A stretch of DNA of 5,832 nucleotides, from positions 1-5,832 of the forward strand of contig JAESRY010000158.1 of NCBI GenBank assembly GCA_016764415.1, read 5' to 3'. How positions within the stretch are numbered: the stretch's first letter is position 1; each line of letters starts with the position of its first letter. This stretch comes from Cycloclasticus sp. (GTDB lineage: Bacteria > Pseudomonadota > Gammaproteobacteria > Methylococcales > Cycloclasticaceae). Positions 1 to 5,690 of this stretch are shown here, piece after piece. A model generated the notes under the pieces. That model ran no database searches. It was given only the letters and a program-made list of their open reading frames with translations, and had not been told where the DNA came from. The translations under genes were made by a program, and so were the position numbers.

Positions 1-85
1 GTAAAAAGTCAATTGGCGCCGAAACAATAAAGTACCAATTAAATGTAATGAGAATAAAATACTAAAAATCATATCTATCAATATT

Positions 86-120
86 CCCTCCCCTATTTAG
101 GGGGAGGGTTAGTGTGGGGG
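86..120. repeat. REP-like palindrome A
   Basis: CCCTCCCC (86-93) can pair with GGGGAGGG (101-108) around a 7-base loop, giving a perfect 8-bp stem. It is followed by a tail ending in GGGGG (116-120). It lies in inverted orientation to the palindrome at 163-196: the reverse complement of that element matches the right arm and tail here at about 18 of 22 positions. The two form an inverted pair about 110 bases long, an arrangement like REP doublets (REPINs). Family assignment is by structure only. Confidence 0.75.
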
Positions 121-162
121 TAAACGCTTAGAATAAACGGAACAGTAAGAATGAACATACTA

Positions 163-196
163 CCCCCATCCCAACCTTCCCCTTAAAGGGGAAAGG
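163..196. repeat. REP-like palindrome B
   Basis: Starts with a CCCCCATCCCAA head (163-174). CCTTCCCC (175-182) then faces a right arm at 188-196, with loop TTAAA and one unpaired A in the right arm. The head plus arm is the same type as the elements at 5448 and 5704, which differ by one or two bases in the head. It is the inverted partner of the palindrome at 86-120. Confidence 0.75.
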
Positions 197-229
197 AGCA
201 GAAGATAGAAAATATTCAGAAGTTAGAAC

Positions 230-370
230 GTAAAAAGTCAATTGGCGCCGAAACAATAAAGTACCAATTAAATGTAATGAGAATAAAATACTAAAAATCA
301 TATCTATCCAATATTCCCTCCCCTTAAAGGGGGAAGGTGTAGAAGCATAAAATTTTAAAAATTATGTAAT
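230..370. repeat. Unit 2 of upstream tandem array, internally deleted
   Basis: Its first part (230-324) matches 1-94 with one inserted base. Its second part (325-370) aligns without gaps to 184-229, at about 62% identity by hand count. Unit 2 is therefore unit 1 minus 89 bases. Both edges of the missing segment in unit 1 carry TCCCCT (89-94 and 178-183), which suggests slippage or microhomology deletion between the two palindromes. The arithmetic is consistent: 229 - 89 + 1 = 141, exactly the length of this unit. Non-coding. Confidence 0.7.
316..337. repeat. REP-like palindrome C, hybrid of two arms
   Basis: The left arm CCCTCCCC (316-323) is identical to the left arm at 86-93. The loop TTAAA (324-328) and the right arm (329-337) are of the type seen at 183-196. 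Because the arms come from different elements, the stem is imperfect: only about four or five consecutive pairs form next to the loop. This is what the 89-base deletion proposed for unit 2 would leave. Confidence 0.65.
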
Positions 371-372
371 GT

Positions 373-400
373 AAAAGGGAAAAGGGAAAAGGGCAAAGGG
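373..400 (+). repeat. Heptamer microsatellite (AAAAGGG)4
   Basis: Four head-to-tail heptamers at 373-379, 380-386, 387-393 and 394-400. The first three are exact AAAAGGG and the fourth is CAAAGGG. It sits at the start of unit 3, in place of the bases found at the same point of units 1 and 2. It is a candidate slippage-prone tract, 270 bases upstream of the first gene and outside any coding region. Confidence 0.85.
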
Positions 401-459
401 TACAAAACGATAAAGCACCAATTGAATTTAATGCGAATAAAATTACTACTGCTAATATT

Positions 460-495
460 CCCTCCCCCATTTAGGGGGAGGGTTAGGGTGGGGGG
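460..495 (+). repeat. REP-like palindrome D overlapping a G-quadruplex motif
   Basis: CCCTCCCCC (460-468) and GGGGGAGGG (474-482) form a perfect 9-bp stem with loop ATTTA. The right arm also opens a canonical quadruplex pattern on the + strand: G-runs at 474-478, 480-482, 486-488 and 490-495, separated by loops of 1, 3 and 1 bases. Hairpin and quadruplex use the same G-arm and cannot form together. The element lies 174 bases before the first start codon. Whether it is transcribed is unknown. Confidence 0.8.
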
Positions 496-520
496 AAACA
501 CTTAAAATAAAGTAAATACA

Positions 521-669
521 TAAAAATTAACCCACTAATATACCAATAAAACTTAACCAAAGAACACCAAAAATAAGAATTATGATTAATCTCATTTACT
601 GAACTAAAGAGACTATCCACAGGCCAATAAATTGAATAGTATTAAACAACTATAAGGGGAGTGAACTAC
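521..669 (+). promoter_or_regulatory. Leader region expected to hold the operon promoter
   Basis: AT-rich non-coding DNA between the last repeat unit and the first gene; the promoter is expected here because the operon starts just downstream. Weak candidates are a -10-like TATGAT (581-586, 5 of 6 to consensus) with no well-spaced -35 partner, and an 8-base perfect palindrome GATTAATC (584-591) that overlaps it and might be an operator half. No sigma-54 -24/-12 pattern was found by eye. The exact promoter is not established. Confidence 0.3.
655..661 (+). promoter_or_regulatory. Ribosome binding site deciding the start of the PQQ dehydrogenase
   Basis: AGGGGAG lies 8 bases before the ATG at 670, an ideal distance. 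The longer reading frame opens with GTG at 661, but that codon overlaps this site and would have no spacing at all. ATG 670 is therefore taken as the start. Confidence 0.75.
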
Positions 670-2754
670 ATGAATAATAAAGCTGAATTGAATGGGGCGA
701 GCACGTCGTCTTCATTAATAAAAAACACATCATTTGGATATAAATCGTTGGTAACGGGTTTATTGCTGTCTGTATTCATCGTCGCTTGTAGCGATAATAA
801 CCAAGCCAACGAATCGGTAGTGACACCTAAGCCAATGGAAGTGGCTGATACAACAGATATTAAGCAACCAGCCCAAGAAGATGTGGGTGTGGATGTTTAC
901 GGATTAGATGTAAGTTTAAAGCGCTATTCTCCTTTAACACAAATAAACGATAAAAACGTTCAAACGCTCAGGCCTTCATGGGTTCTGTCTTTAGGCGACA
1001 ACCGAGGCCAGCAAACGCAGCCCTTAATTATTAATGGCATCATGTACGCAACTACGCATAACGCCACGTATGCGATTGATGCTAAAACAGGCCGCCAGCT
1101 TTGGAAGACGAATATTGAATATCCGGCAGATACAGTCACCTGTTGTGGCATTACAAATAGAGGTGCTGCATGGCATGAAGGTGTGCTTTATAGAGTCACA
1201 TTAGATAACCATATTCACGCAATAAACCCTGAAAATGGAGCGATTATTTGGGATGTTGTAGCGGCGGATGTAAAACTAGGTTTTTCAATGACCAGCGCGC
1301 CATTAATCGTTAATGGCACGATGATTACCGGCATAGCCGGTGGTGAATTTGGTGTGCGAGCATTTTTAGATGGATGGGATCCTAAAACGGGTGAACATTT
1401 ATGGCGCTTCTACACCGTGCCAGAACCGGGTAAGCCAGGTGGCGATACATGGCAGGGTGACGATTGGAAACGTGGCGGTGCTCCAACTTGGCTTATTGGT
1501 TCATACGATAAAGAATTAGATTTAGTGTATTGGGGTGTGGGTAACGCCGCGCCTTGGAATGCAGCCATGCACCCAGGTGATAACTTGTACACGGAAAGTG
1601 TTATAGCCATTCGGCCTAAAACGGGCGAATTAGTGTGGCATTACCAATTTACACCCAATGACGGTTTTGATTACGATGGCGTTAATGACCCTATTTTGGC
1701 GGATATTGAAATAGATGGAACAATGCGCAAGATAATGATGCAGGCTAATAGAAATGGATATTTCTACGTATTAGATCGTGAAACAGGCGAGTTACTTAAA
1801 GCTAACCAGTTTGTAGATAAAGTAACGTGGGCTGATGGTATTGACATGGAAACAGGCAGGCCGATAGTTGCGGAGCGCGTTAAAAATATGATTAAAACGG
1901 GCGAACCAACAGAAATATGGCCCGCTGCATTTGGCGGTAAAAACCTTGCGCCAATGGCGTATAGCCCAACAACGGGTTTAGCGTATGCGAATACATTTAA
2001 TGTTGGTTGGAAATACACGCCAGTTGAACAAGAGTATAAGCCGGGCGTGTTTTATATAGGCATGTCATTCGAATGGTTATTGCCCGAAGGGCCTAAAGGG
2101 TTCTTACGCGCTATTGACCCATTAACTGGCGAGTATAAATGGCAATTCCCGACAGAAGTACCTATGAATGGTGGTGTGTTGGTAACCGAGGGCAATGTTG
2201 TATTTTCCGGCGCTCAAACAGGCGAACTGTATGCGTTTAATGCAGAAACGGGCGAGAAGCTTTGGGAGTTTAGAACGGGTTCTGGGATCATCGCGCCTCC
2301 TATTACCTATCAAATTGATGGCAAGCAATATATAGCAGTAGCAAGTGGCATTGGCGGTGTGTACAACAACTTTTCTGGGGATGTGAACCTAAAGAACATT
2401 AACCCAGGCGGTTCAATTTGGGTGTTTGAATTAGGTGATGGCGGTAATACGAGTACCGTAAGTGCAACAACGATTAAGCCGCCCGTTATTAAGGTTGCTC
2501 AGGTCGTTGACGATAAGGCAACATGGTCTGCCACTGTTAAAAAAGGCGCAGAATTGTATGAACAAACGTGTTCGCATTGTCACGGTGTAGAAATGAAAAC
2601 ATCGGGTACGACCTTTGATTTACGTACTTTCCCTAAAGGCGAGAGAGATCGCTTTGTAACAGCAGTTGTGGAAGGCAAAGGCTCAATGCCCGCTTGGGGT
2701 GGTAAGTTAACAGCTGAAGAAGTATCTGATATTTACGAGTACGTCATACATTAG
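670..2754 (+). CDS. PQQ-dependent alcohol dehydrogenase with C-terminal cytochrome c, lipoprotein
   Basis: A 694-residue quinohaemoprotein, the usual length for type II alcohol dehydrogenases. A hydrophobic segment ends in IVAC, a lipobox with lipidation Cys40, so it should be membrane-anchored on the periplasmic side. Seven propeller tryptophan-docking motifs of the AxDxxTGxxxW kind are visible (for example near residues 135, 185, 237, 314, 482 and 524). Active-site features are the adjacent Cys158-Cys159, the metal ligands Glu226 (GGEFG) and Asn292 (GVGN), and catalytic Asp334 in PNDGFDYDG. Asp336, two residues on, matches the extra ligand of lanthanide-dependent enzymes. Residues about 620-694 form a cytochrome c with CSHCH (634-638) and probable axial Met673. 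It oxidises an alcohol and passes electrons through haem to the respiratory chain; the substrate is unknown. First gene of the operon, 13 bases before the dioxygenase. No frameshift or missing key residue is seen. Confidence 0.93.
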   Translation: MNNKAELNGASTSSSLIKNTSFGYKSLVTGLLLSVFIVACSDNNQANESVVTPKPMEVADTTDIKQPAQEDVGVDVYGLDVSLKRYSPLTQINDKNVQTLRPSWVLSLGDNRGQQTQPLIINGIMYATTHNATYAIDAKTGRQLWKTNIEYPADTVTCCGITNRGAAWHEGVLYRVTLDNHIHAINPENGAIIWDVVAADVKLGFSMTSAPLIVNGTMITGIAGGEFGVRAFLDGWDPKTGEHLWRFYTVPEPGKPGGDTWQGDDWKRGGAPTWLIGSYDKELDLVYWGVGNAAPWNAAMHPGDNLYTESVIAIRPKTGELVWHYQFTPNDGFDYDGVNDPILADIEIDGTMRKIMMQANRNGYFYVLDRETGELLKANQFVDKVTWADGIDMETGRPIVAERVKNMIKTGEPTEIWPAAFGGKNLAPMAYSPTTGLAYANTFNVGWKYTPVEQEYKPGVFYIGMSFEWLLPEGPKGFLRAIDPLTGEYKWQFPTEVPMNGGVLVTEGNVVFSGAQTGELYAFNAETGEKLWEFRTGSGIIAPPITYQIDGKQYIAVASGIGGVYNNFSGDVNLKNINPGGSIWVFELGDGGNTSTVSATTIKPPVIKVAQVVDDKATWSATVKKGAELYEQTCSHCHGVEMKTSGTTFDLRTFPKGERDRFVTAVVEGKGSMPAWGGKLTAEEVSDIYEYVIH

Positions 2755-2767
2755 AAAAAGGTGAAAT

Positions 2768-4114
2768 ATGTCTGAATTAGATGATTTAATTGATTTTAAA
2801 ACGGGTCGGCAAAAGCGGGTTATTTATTCTGACCCTGATATATACGAGCAAGAGCTTGAAAAAATCTTTGCGCGTAGTTGGTTGTTCGTCGCGCACGAGT
2901 GCCAAATAAAAGAGCCTGGTGATTTTATTCGAACCTTTATGGGTGAGGATGAAGTGTTGGTGGTTAGGCAAAAAGATGACAGTGTTAAAGCCTTTTTAAA
3001 CACCTGTACCCATAGAGGTAATCGTTTATGTAAGGCTGATCACGGCAATAGCAAAACATTCGTGTGCAATTATCACGGTTGGGGCTTTGGTACAGACGGC
3101 GCTTTAAATGGCGTGCCACTTGAAAAAGAAGCCTATTACAACAAGCTTGATAAGGGCAAATTCGGTCTGATTGAAGTCGCGCAGATTAAGAATTATAAAG
3201 GCCTTATTTTCGCTACCTTTGATGAGGAGGCGCCAAGCCTTGAAGAGTATCTAGGCGAGATGAAGTGGTATTTGGATGTCTGGTTAGATGCAATGCCAGA
3301 AGGAACAGAATTAATAGGTACGGCGATGAAAGTTGAATTGCCCGTGAATTGGAAGTTGCCGGTGGAAAATGTGTCGGGCGATGGCTACCATTTGGGTTGG
3401 GCGCACGCAGGCGCGATGTCTGTAACAACGAGTATGTCAGTTGGTGGTTTAGAGGTGGGTAATACGGGTACAGATAATGATGGTGCTGTTTCAGTAGCCG
3501 GCTTGAATGGGCATACAGTATTGGCTGCATTGGATGGGCAGTCTGGTTATGGCTTTTACCCAGATCCAAAAATAGCGGTTGATTACCTTCAAGCGAATCG
3601 AAAAACGGTGGTCGATAGACTGGGTGAGTTTCGCGGTACAAAAATGTGGGGCTCACAAATCAACATGACTGTTTTCCCCAATTTACAGATGCTGCCAGGG
3701 TTAAATTGGTTTCGGATATATCACCCGAAAGGCCCGGGAAAATTTGAAATGTGGACCTGGGCAATGGTCGATAAAGAAATGTCAGACGACTTAAAGCAAA
3801 TGATTTTAGATAACGTTAGCCGTACCTTTGGCCCTGCGGGCTTATTCGATAATGATGATGGCGACAACTTACAAGCGATTACCGAACAAAGCCACGGTTG
3901 GCGAACGCGACAAATGGACGTGTACACCAATATGGCTATTGGCGCCGAACACAGTCGTGAAGAAATGCCGGGCGTGATCAGTGATGGCTTAGTGTGTGAA
4001 CAAAACCAGCGTTACGTGTACCGTCGTTGGCTGGAAATGATGAAAGCAGATAGCTGGGATGATATTCCACAATATAATAGCCTTGAAGAAGCTCGCGCAA
4101 CGGAGGCTAAGTAA
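2768..4114 (+). CDS. Aromatic ring-hydroxylating dioxygenase, large (alpha) subunit
   Basis: A 448-residue Rieske non-haem iron oxygenase of the naphthalene/biphenyl class, close to the 449 residues of NahAc. The Rieske cluster ligands are Cys80, His82, Cys100 and His103 (C-x-H-x17-C-x2-H). The mononuclear iron site is His208 and His213 with bridging Asp205 in a GDGYHLGWAH context, plus Asp364 in the NDDGDN motif, aligned from memory with Asp362 of naphthalene dioxygenase. With the next gene's product it should form an alpha3beta3 cytoplasmic enzyme that adds O2 across an aromatic ring to give a cis-dihydrodiol. It needs a ferredoxin and reductase not present here. By comparison with NahAc, pocket residue Phe202 is Val and Trp358 is Phe (Phe360), so the substrate may differ; it cannot be named. 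Its ribosome site AGGTGA (2759-2764) follows the previous stop codon. Confidence 0.95.
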   Translation: MSELDDLIDFKTGRQKRVIYSDPDIYEQELEKIFARSWLFVAHECQIKEPGDFIRTFMGEDEVLVVRQKDDSVKAFLNTCTHRGNRLCKADHGNSKTFVCNYHGWGFGTDGALNGVPLEKEAYYNKLDKGKFGLIEVAQIKNYKGLIFATFDEEAPSLEEYLGEMKWYLDVWLDAMPEGTELIGTAMKVELPVNWKLPVENVSGDGYHLGWAHAGAMSVTTSMSVGGLEVGNTGTDNDGAVSVAGLNGHTVLAALDGQSGYGFYPDPKIAVDYLQANRKTVVDRLGEFRGTKMWGSQINMTVFPNLQMLPGLNWFRIYHPKGPGKFEMWTWAMVDKEMSDDLKQMILDNVSRTFGPAGLFDNDDGDNLQAITEQSHGWRTRQMDVYTNMAIGAEHSREEMPGVISDGLVCEQNQRYVYRRWLEMMKADSWDDIPQYNSLEEARATEAK

Positions 4115-4627
4115 ATGATACAAGCTCCTGATGATATTTATCTAGCCTTGCAGCGCCAGCTTTATTATGAAGCGAGGATTCTAAGCGCAGCTCAGTATGA
4201 TGAGTGGTTAGCAATGCTTGCCGACAATATTAATTACGCAATGGAGATGCCGCAACGGCGATTCAAAGAAGATAGGACACCTGATAGAGCGCCAAGGAAG
4301 ACGCCTATTTTTGATGATGATATGGCGGCGTTAAAAATGCGTATAGCTCGATTTAATACGGGTTTTGTTTGGGCAGAAAATCCAATTAACGCCATTCGAC
4401 ATATTGTTAGTAGTGTGGAAGTGTTCGAAACAGATGACACAAATCAGTTTAGCGTTTATTCCATTATCGAAGTGCACCGTAGCCGGTTAGATGCAGAGCG
4501 CAAGCGATTAACAGCGGGCCGACAAGATATTTGGCAAAAAACGGGCAGTGAATTTAAATTATTAACAAGAACCGCAACGTTGGATGACGGCGTTGTATTA
4601 GACAGTAATATTAATTTCTTTTTTTAG
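4115..4627 (+). CDS. Aromatic ring-hydroxylating dioxygenase, small (beta) subunit
   Basis: A 170-residue cystatin/NTF2-like fold protein of the ring-hydroxylating beta family; family members are often 180-194 residues, and the N-terminus here is about 20 shorter. Recognisable points are the N-terminal helix with LSAAQYDEWL (23-32), a central ALKMRIARFNTG stretch (72-83), the EVHRSR strand (119-124), the R-DIW segment (136-140) and a C-terminus ending in the typical N-x-N-x-FF pattern. Beta subunits have no metal site; they hold the alpha3beta3 hexamer together and can influence substrate range. The start codon directly follows the alpha stop with no spacer, and its ribosome site GGAGG (4102-4106) lies inside the alpha gene, so the two are probably translationally coupled. 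Confidence 0.93.
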   Translation: MIQAPDDIYLALQRQLYYEARILSAAQYDEWLAMLADNINYAMEMPQRRFKEDRTPDRAPRKTPIFDDDMAALKMRIARFNTGFVWAENPINAIRHIVSSVEVFETDDTNQFSVYSIIEVHRSRLDAERKRLTAGRQDIWQKTGSEFKLLTRTATLDDGVVLDSNINFFF

Positions 4628-4636
4628 GAGCATAAA

Positions 4637-5434
4637 ATGGGATGGATGGAAAATAAAGTAGCATTGGTGACAGGTGGTGGTTCAGGTATTGGCTTAGCAG
4701 TTGTAGAACGCTTTATCGCAGAAGGCGCAAAGGTTTGCGTGATGGATCGTTCACAAGAGGGCATTGACAGCTTAGAGGCAACGTTTAAAGGCAATGTTGT
4801 TGGTATTACAGGTGATGTACGTTCTTTGGCTGACAACAAAGCTGCGGTGGCTAAAGCGGTAGCTAGCTTTGGTAAATTAGATACCTTTATTGGTAATGCC
4901 GGTATTTGGGATTATATGGTGCCACTTGAAGGGCAAGAAGATGACAAGCTAGAAGAGATTTGCGATGAAATTTTTGCTGTTAATGTAAAAGGTTATATAT
5001 TGGGTGCAAAAGCAGCGTTACCAGAGCTTAGAAAAACCAAAGGCAGTATTGTTTTTACGGCGTCAAGTTCAAGCTATTTTACTGGCGGTGGAGGGCCTAT
5101 TTATGTGGCGTCAAAACACGCGGTTGTGGGTTTGATTAAGCAATTGGCGCATGAAGTAGCGCCTGATGTGCGGGTTAATGGCGTTGCCCCTGGCGGTACG
5201 CTAACAAACTTGGGTGGTAGTGCCGCTGCTGGTCAAGCAGAGTCAAAGCTAAATGAAATTCCAGGCGTTGATGCAATGATCGGTAGTATGACGCCACTAG
5301 GATTTACCTCTAAACCAGAAGACCATGCGGGCATTTATTTGCTATTAGCATCAGATAAGAATGCTGGTTATATTACGGGCAGTGTTATCAATTCAGACGG
5401 TGGAATTGGTGTGGGAATGCGGCCTGAGCAGTAG
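4637..5434 (+). CDS. cis-dihydrodiol dehydrogenase, SDR family (BphB/NahB type)
   Basis: A 265-residue classical short-chain dehydrogenase. The nucleotide-binding TGGGSGIG is at residues 12-19; Asp37 at the end of the second strand favours NAD over NADP; NAG is at 87-89; the catalytic set is Ser143, Tyr156 and Lys160. The [17 protein letters not shown] stretch (150-166) is characteristic of the biphenyl/naphthalene cis-dihydrodiol dehydrogenases. It would oxidise the dioxygenase product to a catechol with production of NADH in the cytoplasm. Start at 4637 is chosen because TAGGAG (4625-4630), overlapping the beta stop codon, is well spaced from it; an ATG three codons later is possible. Last gene of the operon. 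Its 3' end is duplicated downstream in degraded form (5567-5690). An activity on other diols or alcohols cannot be excluded. Confidence 0.92.
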   Translation: MGWMENKVALVTGGGSGIGLAVVERFIAEGAKVCVMDRSQEGIDSLEATFKGNVVGITGDVRSLADNKAAVAKAVASFGKLDTFIGNAGIWDYMVPLEGQEDDKLEEICDEIFAVNVKGYILGAKAALPELRKTKGSIVFTASSSSYFTGGGGPIYVASKHAVVGLIKQLAHEVAPDVRVNGVAPGGTLTNLGGSAAAGQAESKLNEIPGVDAMIGSMTPLGFTSKPEDHAGIYLLLASDKNAGYITGSVINSDGGIGVGMRPEQ

Positions 5435-5490
5435 TTTGTAGATTGCACCCCCATCCCAGCCTTCCCCCTTTAATGGGGAAGGGGTTTAAG
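5323..5490. repeat. Tandem duplication, copy 1 (SDR 3' end plus palindrome)
   Basis: This stretch covers the last 37 codons of the SDR gene, its stop and the following palindrome. It matches 5579-5746 without gaps at a constant offset of 256 bases, with about 144 of 168 positions identical by hand count (about 86%). Similarity fades upstream, to roughly 5301, and stops after 5490. Because gene end and palindrome were copied together, one event copied a joined segment rather than two separate insertions. Confidence 0.88.
5448..5484. repeat. REP-like palindrome E after the operon, possible terminator
   Basis: Head CCCCCATCCCAG (5448-5459), then CCTTCCCC (5460-5467) pairing with GGGGAAGG (5475-5482) in a perfect 8-bp stem with a 7-base loop. 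It begins 14 bases after the SDR stop codon, so it could end or stabilise the operon transcript, but only TTT follows the stem, so it is not a strong intrinsic terminator. It is oppositely oriented to the palindrome at 460-495 on the other side of the operon. Confidence 0.75.
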
Positions 5491-5534
5491 TGGTGAAATA
5501 TAAGGCGTTATTCCTTCGTCTAGTTAGGTGGTGA

Positions 5535-5549
5535 TACATTTATAATGTA
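5535..5549. other. Small perfect hairpin of unknown role
   Basis: TACATT (5535-5540) and AATGTA (5544-5549) are perfect inverted complements separated by TAT. The stem is all but pure A/T, so it is weak. It lies in the part of the intergenic region that does not clearly align with the SDR gene. No function is proposed. Confidence 0.35.
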
Positions 5550-5556
5550 AAAGCCA

Positions 5557-5690
5557 GTTCTACTCCCAATACAGAAAACCATGCGGGTATTTATTTGCTA
5601 TTAGTATTAGATAAGAATGGTGGCTTTATTACGTGTAGTGTTGTCAATTCATACGGCGGTATTGGTGTAGGGGAGCGACCTGAGCAGTAG
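5557..5690 (+). pseudogene. Degenerate remnant of the 3' end of a dihydrodiol dehydrogenase gene
   Basis: In the frame matching the SDR gene this reads, from 5574, as [10 protein letters not shown] and ends R-P-E-Q followed by the same TAG stop. No stop or frameshift interrupts the last 37 codons, but the frame closes upstream (TGA at 5532-5534), and the nucleotide-binding and catalytic parts are absent. Of 17 differences from the intact gene over 112 bases, 8 are in third positions and 9 in first or second positions, with changes such as G to C and D to Y. That is what loss of constraint predicts. It comes from partial duplication of the neighbouring gene or from a lost paralogous copy. Confidence 0.85.

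Larger units (their letters stand above)
1..229. repeat. Unit 1 of upstream tandem array
   Basis: Non-coding, AT-rich repeat unit that may continue to the left of the window. It holds a spacer (1-85), a REP-like palindrome (86-120), a second spacer (121-162), an oppositely oriented palindrome (163-196) and a tail (197-229). Bases 1-94 recur at 230-324 with only one extra C (at 309) as difference, and the next unit starts at 230 with the same GTAAAA. No plausible gene is visible on either strand. The near-perfect repeat indicates recent duplication or gene conversion. Confidence 0.85.
371..520. repeat. Unit 3 of upstream tandem array, diverged
   Basis: Begins with the same GTAAAA as units 1 and 2. 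The following bases are replaced by an AAAAGGG heptamer run (373-400), and the unit then resumes recognisable similarity: the stretch at 415-440 aligns with 32-57 (both share ACCAATT then GAATAAAA). It continues through a palindrome (460-495) into a tail at 496-514 resembling 121-139. It is clearly more diverged than units 1 and 2 are from each other. The right edge near 520 is approximate. Confidence 0.6.

Noticed and set aside
1..520. CRISPR array
   Set aside because: The repeats are long, diverge between copies, and are not separated by unique spacers of equal length; no cas gene is present.
553..586. Sigma-70 promoter with TTAACC and TATGAT
   Set aside because: The spacing of 22 bases is too long for a typical promoter; only the -10-like element is mentioned in the leader entry.
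661..669. GTG at 661 as start of the PQQ dehydrogenase
   Set aside because: The codon overlaps the ribosome binding site AGGGGAG; ATG 670 has correct spacing and loses only three residues.
3213..3656. Long open frame on the minus strand inside the dioxygenase alpha gene
   Set aside because: It lies wholly within a clearly conserved gene, has a low-complexity composition without recognisable domains, and no ribosome site was seen; it is an antisense shadow.
5448..5487. Strong Rho-independent terminator after the operon
   Set aside because: The stem is good, but only three T follow it; kept only as a possible terminator within the repeat entry.
5505..5549. Possible tRNA fragment: CCTTCGTCTAG resembles the 5' part of tRNA-Glu, followed by a small hairpin
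   Set aside because: There is no acceptor stem, the hairpin loop does not fit an anticodon arm, and the T-arm GGTTCGA motif is absent; an 11-base match is not enough.
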